This document shows positions 8,341 to 17,417 of a stretch of 64,000 nt of DNA, in pieces (within the stretch, counting starts at the first letter, position 1; each line of letters starts with the position of its first letter). The position numbers and the translations under genes were made by a program. Below the pieces are notes generated by a model, which searched no databases, was not told where the DNA came from, and was given only the letters and a program-made list of their open reading frames with translations. The stretch is from Fusibacter tunisiensis (GTDB taxonomy: Bacteria > Bacillota > Clostridia > Peptostreptococcales > Acidaminobacteraceae), in contig NZ_JAFBDT010000001.1 in the NCBI RefSeq assembly GCF_016908355.1, positions 248,001 through 312,000 of the forward strand, read 5' to 3'.

Positions 8341-9521
8341 GATTTCTCCTCATTTATGATTTCTTCAATCATTTCCAGTGTATTTCTATGAATGCCAATA
8401 CCATTTTCCAGATATTTTTGATTCATGTTATTGTATGCAAGTACCGTTTGGTCTAAACTTTTAAAAGCTAAATTTCTCAATATTTCAACACACTCAAACC
8501 GACGTCCTTCCTCAATTAGATCAGCAACATAGACAATCTTACTTAAAGTAGACATCTTCTTAAACCCGTACGTATGCCACCTAATTGCATCTAGAATCGT
8601 TTCATCGTGTATGTTGAACTGGTCTTTGATCAATTCTGCACCAACTTCGCCATGCGCTATATTGGGATTGACTTTAAAAACAGGATCGAAATAAATGCCA
8701 TAATGATTAATGTGGGCCAACATACTTTCCCGATCTATTTCCTTGGCAAAATCATGACACAAACCTGCAAACTCTGCCTTAACAGGATCCACATTATAGT
8801 GAACTGCAAGTCTACGTGCCATTTGGGCGGTTCCTAGAGTGTGTGTCAATCGTTTTAAACTCATATTTTTCTTTAGAACACTTAGAACTTCAAAATATTG
8901 ATCATGGTGTTCTTTATAAAGACCTTTAGATTCTATGTAGGCTTCAACCGATTCAGGCAACAAGTACCGAATGCTCTTTTCTTCATTAACACGTCTTCTA
9001 ATATCCGTAGAACTAATGGCAAGCGCAGGAATATAACAAACATCAATTACAGCACCATACTTGATTGTCAATTCACTCACTTTGTCATTCAATCTTTCCA
9101 AATCGATACCAGGCCTTGTTGCCGCAACAAAACGAACCATTTTTACCAGTTCTTCATAATTTTTCCATGAATCTAAAAGTAAAATGGCATCTGCACCTGT
9201 TATAAAATAGAGTTCATCGCAATCTGGCAATGTTTTTTTTAGAAGTCTAATTGTATCAATAGTGTATGTGGTTTCCGTCCGCTTGGTCTCAATATCTGAT
9301 ACCTTAAAAAAAGAATTATTTCCAGTTGCAAGCACTGCCATTTCATATCGATCCACTTGATTGGCTGAATTAAAATGTGCCTTGTGAGGTGGTTTACCAA
9401 CAGGGATGAATATAATTTCATCTAAATGAAAGCTTGTGCGAATTTGCTCGGCAAGCATGAGGTGGCCATAATGAATTGGATCAAATGTACCACCCATAAT
9501 CCCGATTTTTCGCCCTATCAT
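8337..9521 (-). CDS. nadD: Fused nicotinate-nucleotide adenylyltransferase and YqeK-type HD phosphohydrolase
   Basis: One 394-residue chain joins two enzymes that are usually separate neighbours. Residues 1-205 are NadD, which makes nicotinate adenine dinucleotide in NAD synthesis: GGTFDPIHYGHL at 10-21 and ISSTDIRRR near 170. Residues 210-394 are a YqeK HD domain: H227, H256-D257 (CHDFAKE) and later HGEVGAELI and DAIRWHTYG. YqeK hydrolyses diadenosine tetraphosphate symmetrically in characterised homologues. There is no stop codon or frameshift between the halves. The start ATG overlaps the yhbY stop. The fusion puts an Ap4A hydrolase on an adenylyltransferase in the rsfS/yhbY/obgE cluster. 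Confidence 0.94.
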   Translation of the reverse strand: MIGRKIGIMGGTFDPIHYGHLMLAEQIRTSFHLDEIIFIPVGKPPHKAHFNSANQVDRYEMAVLATGNNSFFKVSDIETKRTETTYTIDTIRLLKKTLPDCDELYFITGADAILLLDSWKNYEELVKMVRFVAATRPGIDLERLNDKVSELTIKYGAVIDVCYIPALAISSTDIRRRVNEEKSIRYLLPESVEAYIESKGLYKEHHDQYFEVLSVLKKNMSLKRLTHTLGTAQMARRLAVHYNVDPVKAEFAGLCHDFAKEIDRESMLAHINHYGIYFDPVFKVNPNIAHGEVGAELIKDQFNIHDETILDAIRWHTYGFKKMSTLSKIVYVADLIEEGRRFECVEILRNLAFKSLDQTVLAYNNMNQKYLENGIGIHRNTLEMIEEIINEEKS

Positions 9522-9946
9522 GGCCGAGGTGTCTTCTTTTTATTTTTATTTTGATTTGGTTTTGAAATTTTGCCACCTCTTTTTGAAAGTTTCTCCTGTT
9601 TTGGCACTTGAGAAGCCTTTCGACTTTTATTGGCACGTACTCTTGAATTATCAGCACCAGGAATCTCAATCATAGGATCTGTTTTCGATTGACGATATAT
9701 GGTAAATTTGTTGCCAATAGATTGAACATATTCAGCTTTTAAAGCCTCACAGACGTCTATTGCAGCCGCTTTAGCATCTTCCAAACTGTTATCCAAGACA
9801 CTAACCTTTATTAACTCATGAGATTCCAAAAGCGCATCCAGTTGACTAATAAAACCTTCTGAAAGGCCCTCTTTACCCAGTTGCATCAGAGCCTTCTCAT
9901 TATGAGCCAACCCCTTTAAATAACTTCTTTGTTTTCCAGTTAACAT
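9518..9946 (-). CDS. yhbY: YhbY-family (CRM domain) RNA-binding protein
   Basis: A small CRM-domain protein associated with pre-50S ribosomal particles. Residues 1-95 form the domain (MLTGKQRSYLKGLAHNEKALMQLGKEGLSEGF and GNKFTIYRQS). A basic, low-complexity tail of about 40 residues rich in K, R, N and P follows, longer than in many homologues (142 residues in all). It sits between obgE and nadD, its usual company, with a 12-base gap from obgE. Confidence 0.92.
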   Translation of the reverse strand: MLTGKQRSYLKGLAHNEKALMQLGKEGLSEGFISQLDALLESHELIKVSVLDNSLEDAKAAAIDVCEALKAEYVQSIGNKFTIYRQSKTDPMIEIPGADNSRVRANKSRKASQVPKQEKLSKRGGKISKPNQNKNKKKTPRP

Positions 9947-9958
9947 AATCTACTACTC

Positions 9959-11236
9959 CTATGCATAGAATTCAAATTCTATGTCAAAAATTCTCACCGT
10001 ATCACCATCTTCAATACCCATTTCACGCAAATGATCAAAAACACCTTTGGTCTTAAGTACATTTTGAAATCTTCTGAGGGATTCAATATCAGACAAATCT
10101 GTAGAGTATAGAACTCTTTCTATAAATTGACCCTCAACACAATACACATCCCCATCTTTAAAGAAATTGATTTCATTAAGATCTGTTATGTCAAGTTCTT
10201 CAACCAAATAATCATCCTCGCTAATGAGCGGTTCATCTTCAATTGTATCCAATAACATCGTCACATGATTTAGTATTGCTTCAATACCTTCGCCTGTTGC
10301 TGCCGACATAGGAAAAACTGTATAGCCATCTACCTCAACTTTTTCCTTAAACGCCTGATACTCAGTTTCATCATAAAGTAAGTCCATTTTATTTGCAACG
10401 ACCACTTGTTTACGCGTCGAAAGTCTTTCGCTATATCCAAAAACTTCAGAATTTATAGTACAAAAATCAGTATACGGATCACGACCTTCTAAACCCGATA
10501 TGTCCACAACATGAATCAATATTTTTGTCCGTTCAACATGTCTTAGAAACTCTAGTCCAAGGCCCACACCTTCCTTAGCCCCTTCAATAAGTCCCGGAAT
10601 ATCCGCAAGCACAAAACTTTTACCCTTTACAGCTTCAACAACACCTAAGTTGGGTTGAAGCGTTGTAAAGTGATAATTTGCTATTTTAGGTTTTGCTTTA
10701 GTAGTTGCAGCTAAAAATGTAGACTTTCCAACATTGGGATAGCCAAGTAAGCCAACATCAGCAAGTAATTTCAATTCTAAAGATATGGTCCTTTCAACAC
10801 CATTAATTCCTTTTTCAGCAAACGTAGGCGCTTGCCGAGTTGGTGTTGCAAAGTGTTGATTTCCTTTTCCGCCACGACCACCTTTTGCTAAAATAACACG
10901 ATCACCTGTGGATTTAAGATCCGCAATGACCTTTCCAGTATCTAGATCACGAATAATGGTCCCTTCCGGAACCTTAATCACTAAATCTTCCGCTGCCTTA
11001 CCTGACATTTTCTTTTTGCCACCATCTTCTCCAGGTAAAGCATGGTATTTTGTTTTATATCTAAAATCCATCAAAGTACGCATCCCTGAATCTACGACAG
11101 CAACAATGTTTCCACCGTTTCCACCATCGCCACCATCAGGCCCACCATCCGGTACATATTTTTCCCGTCTGAAACTCACACGGCCATTCCCACCGTTTCC
11201 AGCTTTAATATGGATTCTTGCAACATCTACAAACAT
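9959..11236 (-). CDS. obgE: Obg GTPase (50S assembly)
   Basis: An essential ribosome-associated GTPase. It has 425 residues from ATG 11236, preceded by GAGGTG; an upstream TTG in frame includes that ribosome binding site and is rejected. The order is a glycine-rich Obg fold (1-158, GGDGGNGGNIV), a GTPase domain (G1 GYPNVGKST, G3 DIPGLIEGA, G4 NKMDLL) and a C-terminal OCT domain (about 350-425). It lies downstream of rplU-prp-rpmA, the usual order in Firmicutes, but a terminator separates it from rpmA. Confidence 0.97.
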   Translation of the reverse strand: MFVDVARIHIKAGNGGNGRVSFRREKYVPDGGPDGGDGGNGGNIVAVVDSGMRTLMDFRYKTKYHALPGEDGGKKKMSGKAAEDLVIKVPEGTIIRDLDTGKVIADLKSTGDRVILAKGGRGGKGNQHFATPTRQAPTFAEKGINGVERTISLELKLLADVGLLGYPNVGKSTFLAATTKAKPKIANYHFTTLQPNLGVVEAVKGKSFVLADIPGLIEGAKEGVGLGLEFLRHVERTKILIHVVDISGLEGRDPYTDFCTINSEVFGYSERLSTRKQVVVANKMDLLYDETEYQAFKEKVEVDGYTVFPMSAATGEGIEAILNHVTMLLDTIEDEPLISEDDYLVEELDITDLNEINFFKDGDVYCVEGQFIERVLYSTDLSDIESLRRFQNVLKTKGVFDHLREMGIEDGDTVRIFDIEFEFYA

Positions 11237-11284
11237 TTTGCACCTCAAAAAGAACCTTATATATCTACTATAAAGGTTTTAATA

Positions 11285-11313
11285 AAAAATGTCCATCACG
11301 GATGATGGACATT
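11285..11313 (-). terminator. Terminator after rpmA
   Basis: An 11-bp stem AATGTCCATCA / TGATGGACATT with a 4-base loop, followed on the minus strand by TTTTTATT, just after the rpmA stop. obgE must therefore be read by read-through or by its own promoter. Confidence 0.85.
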
Positions 11314-11317
11314 CGGA

Positions 11318-11599
11318 TTAAGCTTCATAAACGCTTACTTGTTTCTTGTCTCTGCCTTTTCTCTCAAACTTCACAACGCCGTCTACTTTAGCAAATAAAG
11401 TATCGTCGCCACCTCTGCCAACATTGTTGCCAGGATGGATTTTTGTGCCTCTTTGTCGAATAAGAATGCTGCCAGCGCTTACCATTTGACCGTCAGCTCT
11501 TTTAAGACCCAATCTTTTTGACTGTGAGTCACGACCGTTTTTAGAAGAACCAACACCTTTTTTACTGGCGAACAATTGCAAATCAAAAGTTCTCAACAT
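11318..11599 (-). CDS. rpmA: Ribosomal protein L27 with cleavable N-terminus
   Basis: L27 of the 50S subunit, near the peptidyl-transferase centre. It starts [20 protein letters not shown], so residues 1-11 are the Firmicute-type propeptide that the Prp protease removes (cut expected between A11 and S12). ATG 11599 is chosen, as AGGAGG is 9 bases away; the ATG at 11605 is only 3 bases from it. The start lies inside the end of prp (17-base overlap), placing substrate and protease in one transcript. Confidence 0.95.
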   Translation of the reverse strand: MLRTFDLQLFASKKGVGSSKNGRDSQSKRLGLKRADGQMVSAGSILIRQRGTKIHPGNNVGRGGDDTLFAKVDGVVKFERKGRDKKQVSVYEA

Positions 11600-11933
11600 C
11601 TTCATGCACCTCCTTAATAATGTGCTTGACGTATTCTGGATACGTCCGTTCTATACCTTCAATGCCAATTAAAATCGTTTTAAAAACAAGATCAAGCGAA
11701 TCGCTCTGCCACTTGCTGTCAATGGAGAATTTTAAATATCCCTTTTCAACTTGACACAGCATCTCTTCTTCAGGAATCTTTCCAACGACTTCTATCGCAT
11801 TCAATAACGTTTGCGAAAGTGTGGATACAGCAGCACACACCAAATCTCTTCCGGGTTCATCCGAATAGGCGTGTCCAGTTACTTTTATTCCTGAAAAATG
11901 ATTCCTAGCAGTTGCAAAAATAACCTTGATCAT
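11583..11933 (-). CDS. prp: Prp, cysteine protease that processes L27
   Basis: The YsxB/Prp family cysteine protease, 116 residues. The catalytic pair is visible as H21 (VTGHAYS) and C33 ([10 protein letters not shown]), spaced as in the characterised staphylococcal enzyme. It is encoded between rplU and rpmA and overlaps rpmA. The neighbouring L27 carries the matching LQLFA/S cleavage site, which confirms the assignment. Confidence 0.93.
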   Translation of the reverse strand: MIKVIFATARNHFSGIKVTGHAYSDEPGRDLVCAAVSTLSQTLLNAIEVVGKIPEEEMLCQVEKGYLKFSIDSKWQSDSLDLVFKTILIGIEGIERTYPEYVKHIIKEVHEDVENF

Positions 11934-11935
11934 TA

Positions 11936-12244
11936 TTATAAGCTAATGCTTTCAATTTTAACTTTCGTATATGGTTGTCTATGACCTTGCTTTTTGCGGT
12001 AGTCTTTCTTAGCTTTGTATTTGAAGATAACCACTTTTGCAGCTTTACCATTTTTAACAACTGAAGCTGTAACTTTAGCTGATGAAACGTCTTCGCCTAC
12101 AAGCAAACCATTTTCATTTGAAACAGCAAGAACTTCAGTGAAATCAACAGAATCTCCTTGATTCACTGGCAATTTTTCAATAAAGAGTTCATCGCCTTGC
12201 TCAACTTTGTATTGCTTGCCACCTGTTTTAATAATTGCGTACAT
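11936..12244 (-). CDS. rplU: Ribosomal protein L21
   Basis: L21 of the 50S subunit, 102 residues. It opens [18 protein letters not shown] and ends in [22 protein letters not shown], both family signatures. It is the first gene of the rplU-prp-rpmA unit, preceded by a structured leader and by AGGAGGTG. The gap to prp is only 2 bases. Confidence 0.97.
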   Translation of the reverse strand: MYAIIKTGGKQYKVEQGDELFIEKLPVNQGDSVDFTEVLAVSNENGLLVGEDVSSAKVTASVVKNGKAAKVVIFKYKAKKDYRKKQGHRQPYTKVKIESISL

Positions 12245-12350
12245 ATCGCACCTCCTCTATCCTTTCTCGCCAAAACTCGGTATGGATGACTCCATTTATT
12301 AATAGAACCGGTTTCGTGCGGCTACCCGATAAATGTTATCACAGTTCCAC
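12245..12350 (-). ncRNA. Probable L21 leader (cis-regulatory RNA of rplU)
   Basis: The 106 bases between the RNase gene stop and rplU include GGUAGCCGCACGAAACCGGUU and, near rplU, CCGAGUUUUGGCGAGAAAGG. The layout resembles the ribosomal L21 leader RNAs of Firmicutes, through which L21 is thought to control its own synthesis. I recognise it by position and partial sequence only; a covariance model would decide. Confidence 0.55.
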
Positions 12351-13724
12351 CTAATTGTCAATAAATTGAGACTGAAATTTATAGGGTATCTCTTTACCTT
12401 TATTTGCTTTAAACTTAACGTTAAGTGAAGTCTCCCACTCAATTGGATTTTGTCTTAAAAAAGAATAAAGTTCAGAATCAACTTCAACCTCTACGGATTT
12501 TGTATTGGTATGGTGTTCCAATTCCATCAGGTCAACAAACATCTCATTCAACCACCAAAAGTACATATCCTTTTTTTCGGCGTTTAAACTTAACCGATCA
12601 AACACTGTTGGTCCAACTCTTTTTTTCGACAATTCAAGAATGCCAAGTTTCGTAAACCCATGAACTGTAAACCCATCAATACGTCTAAAAAAATCTTTTT
12701 GAAGCCTATCAATTAACAACCGCTGGTGAGCTGAATCCATGTTTATATAATCGATTAATACAGGACCACCAATATTTATTAACCGTATATAATCAGCAAT
12801 TAAACCACTGACTTCCCAGTTGATTTCAAAAGCTGCTGTTGTTTTCTGTGTGTTGCCTATTACATGTTTTGAATTAACATCAACAATTGTAAATGCTTCC
12901 AGAGTGTCTATAACGAATGAGCTTCCCGACCTTGCACTAAATGCATTTTGAAACAAAAGTTTGGTAATCTGTGTTAAATACTTCTTGTAAGCAGCGCCAC
13001 TTGTCATCTTAATTGGTAAATCATGAAAATCGTTTTTAAACATTTGATTAAATGACTTTGATGACGTTTCAACTTGATTTATTGAAAACAATTCAACAGT
13101 TTCACCTATGCGATTTTCAAAGCTATTGGTGTCATAAAGACACTTTGTTTTTTGCTCCAATAAGCCTCTTTTTACAATCCAATCCCATTTATCGCGCTGT
13201 TTTTTAAGTTCATCTATTAGCAGGTCAAAAGAAACACCCAAATTTAAAACAGAACTTCTAACAATAACACCAAAGTCATCACCAAATTGATCTCTAATAC
13301 ACTTTTCTATGACGCTTCGGGTTGAATTGTCTGAAATTTTTTTTGAAAATTTCACCTGGTTGCCATAGGGTAAATATACTGTGTAGTGACCTTCTATGGT
13401 GATATCAGACGTCAAAAGAGGTCCCTTTTGACCATGAATATCCTTAGAAACTTGAGCAATAATTGAATCGCCTTGCTTAAAAGAGTCTCCCATTAGTCTC
13501 AAGAGATCCTTGTTTCGAATAAAAGCATTTTGAGATTTACCAATATCAACAAATGCGCCTTCAAGGCTTGGAATAATCTGCATAATTCGGCCACAATAAA
13601 TTTGATTCAAAATTGATGTTTTAAATTTGTTATCCAAAATAAGGTGTTTAATTGAATCCGATTCCAAATCAATAACAAGTCCTAGACGTAGAATTGGTGT
13701 TTCGTCAACCGTCATAACAACCAT
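12351..13724 (-). CDS. rng: RNase E/G family endoribonuclease, shortened C-terminus
   Basis: A 457-residue RNase G-like protein. An N-terminal S1-like region (YCGRIMQIIPSLEGAFVDIG) is followed by the RNase H-like catalytic core with the two metal-binding aspartates in FTIVDVNS and VLIDYINM. Normally the next element is a CPxC-type zinc link. Here the corresponding stretch (after LGILELSKKR) has no cysteine at all, and the remaining roughly 85 residues do not match the usual small domain. The start overlaps the DUF2344 gene stop (TAATG). Fold and family are clear; oligomeric state and activity may differ from the E. coli enzyme. Confidence 0.9.
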   Translation of the reverse strand: MVVMTVDETPILRLGLVIDLESDSIKHLILDNKFKTSILNQIYCGRIMQIIPSLEGAFVDIGKSQNAFIRNKDLLRLMGDSFKQGDSIIAQVSKDIHGQKGPLLTSDITIEGHYTVYLPYGNQVKFSKKISDNSTRSVIEKCIRDQFGDDFGVIVRSSVLNLGVSFDLLIDELKKQRDKWDWIVKRGLLEQKTKCLYDTNSFENRIGETVELFSINQVETSSKSFNQMFKNDFHDLPIKMTSGAAYKKYLTQITKLLFQNAFSARSGSSFVIDTLEAFTIVDVNSKHVIGNTQKTTAAFEINWEVSGLIADYIRLINIGGPVLIDYINMDSAHQRLLIDRLQKDFFRRIDGFTVHGFTKLGILELSKKRVGPTVFDRLSLNAEKKDMYFWWLNEMFVDLMELEHHTNTKSVEVEVDSELYSFLRQNPIEWETSLNVKFKANKGKEIPYKFQSQFIDN

Positions 13725-14425
13725 TATTCCGTGTCCTTTAAATCAAATAAGTTTACCAGGGCGTCATTTTCACTAAAATATAGCCCAAGCCGTTCTACTT
13801 CAATTGATTCAATAGTTTTTTCTATTTTATAGTGTTTTAAAAAGACTTCTACAAATTTTTCTGGGTTTAAACTCCCATTACTTCCCGATGCAAAAGTACC
13901 TTTAAAAATCCATTCATTTTCCATACAATATACAGATGTTAATTTATAAATCTGATCTAAAACATTTATGGTTTTGATTTTACCTTTTTTTGTCTTTTTA
14001 TCATAGGTCACGGACTCAAGTTGCATGAAAGACTCTACCCAATCCTTAAATGGCAATTGTGAAACATCGTTCTGAAATTCAATTTTGACCAAATAATCCG
14101 CATACTCAACTTTTGACATAAGCGACGCTTTACAGTCCACATAAATGGCATCCTTAAGGTCAATCCCATCTGGGAAACTAAGCTTTAAAACATCAGAAAT
14201 TGGAACCTCTCGATCAAGAGTCACTTCCATAACATCATACTTCGTACTATATCCCACAGATAATGGTGCAGCAAAAGTAAGCTTTGGAATTGGATTGAAT
14301 CCTTCGGAAAATTTAAGCGGCATCTTATTTACCCTAAAAATACGCTCAAATAGCTTCATCAATTCTAAGTGTCCTAAATATTTCATATATTTTTCTTTTG
14401 AATATGCAATCCTAAGCGTCGCCAT
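13724..14425 (-). CDS. DUF2344 / TIGR03936-family protein
   Basis: A 233-residue protein beginning MATLRIAYSKEKYMKYLGHLELMK, the hallmark of this uncharacterised family (FSEGFNPIPKLTFAAPLSVGY near residue 45). It is nearly always next to, or fused with, the radical-SAM protein encoded immediately upstream; here the two overlap by 14 bases. The start at 14425 has GGTGGTGAG upstream. The constant linkage to RNase G and ribosomal genes suggests RNA or ribosome modification, but no function is established. Confidence 0.88.
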   Translation of the reverse strand: MATLRIAYSKEKYMKYLGHLELMKLFERIFRVNKMPLKFSEGFNPIPKLTFAAPLSVGYSTKYDVMEVTLDREVPISDVLKLSFPDGIDLKDAIYVDCKASLMSKVEYADYLVKIEFQNDVSQLPFKDWVESFMQLESVTYDKKTKKGKIKTINVLDQIYKLTSVYCMENEWIFKGTFASGSNGSLNPEKFVEVFLKHYKIEKTIESIEVERLGLYFSENDALVNLFDLKDTE

Positions 14426-16250
14426 AACACTCACCACCAATTATACTGATATTTACACCACAGCCTGTACAGCCTTCACGACAATCTTGAGTGACCTCAC
14501 CGTTTAAAGCTCTTTTATACTCCAATTCTAAATACCGTTTATCAACACCTGCATCAATTATGTCCCATGGTAAAAATTCATCAAAACTACGTACACGTGT
14601 ATTGTAAAATGCCATATCAACCTGTTCCGTCTCAAAAGCTTTCTGCCACAACTCAAAATTAAAAAATTCTTGCCAGCCGTCGAACTTACATCCCAATTTC
14701 AAAGCCCTTAAAATCACTTTGGAAAGTCGTCTGTCTCCACGCGCAAACACACCTTCAAGCACACTTGTTTCTGGATCATGATAGTTATAAACAACTTTCT
14801 TATTGTTTATTTTATGCTTTAAGTGACTAATTTTCTCTTTAAACTGTTCCAAACTATCTTGGGGCATCCATTGAAAGGGGGTAAAGGGTTTTGGCACAAA
14901 ACAAGAGGTGCTTACAGTCACTTGAACATTCTTTTTCATGTATTCAGGTCTTACTTGCTTAAAAGTATGCGTTCCTAAATTTGCAATGTCATTTATGCCA
15001 TCTAAATCTTCAACTGTTTCTGTAGGCAATCCAATCATAAAATAGAGTTTTACCCGATGCCAACCAAGTGAAAAAATACTGTTAAAGGTGCTTGATATGT
15101 TTTCATCAGAAACACCCTTGTTAATCACGTCTCTAAGGCGTTGCGTTCCAGCTTCAGGCGCAAAAGTCAACCCAGTTTTCCTAATTTTTTGAATTTCCTT
15201 TAAAACATCTACTGAAAAACTGTCCAATCGTAATGACGGTAAAGAGACACCTATATGGTCTGACTCATACTCAGATACTAAATTTCGAATTAAAGTATCA
15301 ATTTCACTGTAATCCATGCTGCTCAGAGAGGTCAATGAAAACTCTTCATATCCTGTAGAATCAATAATATCTCTTACATTTTTCTCTATTGTTTGAACTG
15401 ATTTTTCGCGAATAGGTCTATAAAGCATACCTGCTTGACAAAAACGACAGCCTTTTGTACACCCCCTAAAAATTTCAACCATGGCCCGATCATGTACAAT
15501 ATCATTAAAAGGTACAATCATGGTATCCAATTGGTAACCTTTATCAAAATCTCTGATAAGACGCTTTTTGACTTTCTCAGGGACAGATCTATTTCGCTCA
15601 TATTTTATGAGCAATCCACTTTCATCATAGATTGGCACATAAAATTTAGGCACATAAAGCCCTTCAATCTTCGTAGCTTCCAAGAGAAGTTCATCCTTAG
15701 ATATCTGATTGACCTTATACCGTCTATAAACATCTAAAAATTCCAATAAGACTTCTTCAGCTTCTCCTATAAAGAATATATCTATAAAGTCAGCAATTGG
15801 CTCAGGATTATAAGCACAAGGGCCTCCTGCGATAATGAGTGGCTCTTTATCATGACGGTCTTTGGCATATTTTTCAATGCCTGCCAAATCGAGCATATTT
15901 AGTATATTTGTATAACTTAACTCATATTGAAGTGTAAACCCAACTATGTCCATATGAGACAAGGGTGACTTTGACTCTAAAGTAAACAACTTTTGCTGAC
16001 TTTCACGCATTTTAGCTTCCATATCAACCCATGGTGAAAAAACACGTTCACAGAAAACGTCCTCTTGTGTGTTCAATAACCGGTAAAGAATTTGCATGCC
16101 TAAATGACTCATTCCCACTTCATATACATCGGGAAATGCAAATGCAAAACGAATCATTTGATCATCAATAGGTTTATTAAAAGTGTTGATTTCTCCGCCG
16201 ATATACCGTGTTGGTTTTTCAACTTGGCGAAGCAGTGTTTCCAAATTCAT
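14412..16250 (-). CDS. TIGR03960-family B12-binding-like radical SAM protein
   Basis: A 612-residue radical-SAM protein of unknown substrate. The N-terminal part (about 1-200) resembles the cobalamin-binding-like domain of this family (GMSHLGMQILYRLLN; IIAGGPCAYNPEPIADF). The cluster-binding motif is C-TKG-C-RF-C near residue 265 (FRGCTKGCRFCQAG), followed by LRLDSF and GLTFAPEAGTQRLRDVINKG. A late cysteine group CREGCTGCGVN lies near the C-terminus. It works with the downstream DUF2344 protein by conserved association. RNA or ribosome modification is a guess from context. Confidence 0.9.
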   Translation of the reverse strand: MNLETLLRQVEKPTRYIGGEINTFNKPIDDQMIRFAFAFPDVYEVGMSHLGMQILYRLLNTQEDVFCERVFSPWVDMEAKMRESQQKLFTLESKSPLSHMDIVGFTLQYELSYTNILNMLDLAGIEKYAKDRHDKEPLIIAGGPCAYNPEPIADFIDIFFIGEAEEVLLEFLDVYRRYKVNQISKDELLLEATKIEGLYVPKFYVPIYDESGLLIKYERNRSVPEKVKKRLIRDFDKGYQLDTMIVPFNDIVHDRAMVEIFRGCTKGCRFCQAGMLYRPIREKSVQTIEKNVRDIIDSTGYEEFSLTSLSSMDYSEIDTLIRNLVSEYESDHIGVSLPSLRLDSFSVDVLKEIQKIRKTGLTFAPEAGTQRLRDVINKGVSDENISSTFNSIFSLGWHRVKLYFMIGLPTETVEDLDGINDIANLGTHTFKQVRPEYMKKNVQVTVSTSCFVPKPFTPFQWMPQDSLEQFKEKISHLKHKINNKKVVYNYHDPETSVLEGVFARGDRRLSKVILRALKLGCKFDGWQEFFNFELWQKAFETEQVDMAFYNTRVRSFDEFLPWDIIDAGVDKRYLELEYKRALNGEVTQDCREGCTGCGVNISIIGGECYGDA

Positions 16251-16262
16251 AATGCCTCCTTG

Positions 16263-17375
16263 TTAAAAATGAGTAAATGTACCCTTTTGTCTCCTCAAAT
16301 AAATTGTTTCCACAAGTCCAATCGCAAGCATACTTGTGAGAACAGCTGTAGCGCCATAACTGAAAAAAGGGAGCGTTATTCCGGTTACAGGAAGTTTGCC
16401 CATTGTCATAGCAATATTTTCAATAATTTGAAAAGCAAACATAAACGTAATTCCAATAATTGCATAAGATCCAAAATCATCTTTTGTTTTACGGCTTAAG
16501 TGAATCATTCGCATTAAAAAGAAAAAATACATGGAAATAAGTGCTAATCCGCCAACAAACCCAGTTTCTTCTACAAAAACAGCAAAAATAAAATCACTTT
16601 CTTGGACAGGTAAATAATTTAATCTATGGTATACCCCTTCAAAAAGTCCTTTACCATACATTCGGCCAGAACCAATGGTAATCTTGGACTGTAATACTTG
16701 ATAATTGCCAGGTAAAGATAAATCTTCAGGGTTTAAAAAAGCATCAATTCTGACCCGTTGATGATTTTCTAACCTTGGATAAATAAAAGGCATTGCTATC
16801 CCCAAAGTTCCCACACCCAAAACAACATATCTATACTTAAGTCCTGAAACCAACATCATGCCAAAAGTTACAAAAACAAATACCAAAGATGTTCCTAAAT
16901 CAGGCTGTTTTAAAACCAACACCAAATAAGGCGCCAATACTAAAAGAGATTTGAAAATTTCCTTGATTCCCTTTATGCCACCTATTTTTTCTAGAAATTT
17001 GGCATAGAATAAAATATATGCAAGTTTTGCCAATTCGCTTGTTTGAATGTTAATTAAGCCAATATCAATCCAACGTCTTGACCCTTCACGAACAACGCCT
17101 AGACCTGGCACATAAACCAAAAGCAAAAGTAAAATTCCCAAAACATATATACTTTTATAAAACATGCCAAAAATTTCGTAATTAATAAACTGAAGCAAAA
17201 TAATCGCAGCAATTCCCAAAGAAAAAGCAACCACTTGCATTTTCACTTCTCTTGTGATGCCTAGATTCATAAAGTCTGTAGCACTTGCAATGGTTAAAAG
17301 GCCTACAGAAAAAATAATAAGGACAATCACTATAAGCAGATAATCAAATTGAGAGAGTATTTTTCTAAAATTCAA
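16263..17375 (-). CDS. rodA: RodA/FtsW-family peptidoglycan glycosyltransferase
   Basis: A SEDS-family polytopic membrane protein, 370 residues, about ten membrane segments. It contains the family signatures RRWIDIGLINIQTSELAK, KQPDLGTSLV, YLPVQESDFIFAVFVEE and LPFFSYGATAV. It polymerises lipid II for side-wall growth together with PBP2. The start is TTG at 17375 with AGGAG 8 bases before it. It follows minCDE after a terminator. RodA rather than FtsW is preferred because mreBCD and PBP2 lie upstream. Confidence 0.93.
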   Translation of the reverse strand: MNFRKILSQFDYLLIVIVLIIFSVGLLTIASATDFMNLGITREVKMQVVAFSLGIAAIILLQFINYEIFGMFYKSIYVLGILLLLLVYVPGLGVVREGSRRWIDIGLINIQTSELAKLAYILFYAKFLEKIGGIKGIKEIFKSLLVLAPYLVLVLKQPDLGTSLVFVFVTFGMMLVSGLKYRYVVLGVGTLGIAMPFIYPRLENHQRVRIDAFLNPEDLSLPGNYQVLQSKITIGSGRMYGKGLFEGVYHRLNYLPVQESDFIFAVFVEETGFVGGLALISMYFFFLMRMIHLSRKTKDDFGSYAIIGITFMFAFQIIENIAMTMGKLPVTGITLPFFSYGATAVLTSMLAIGLVETIYLRRQKGTFTHF

Positions 17376-17394
17376 GGTGTTTTCTCCTATTTAA

Positions 17395-17417
17395 AAAAGG
17401 CCCCGCGAGGACCTTTT
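17395..17417 (-). terminator. Terminator after minE
   Basis: The stem AAAAGGTCC / GGGGCCTTTT (one G.T pair, one extra G) directly follows the minE stop and ends in TTTTTT on the minus strand, separating minE from rodA. Confidence 0.7.
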
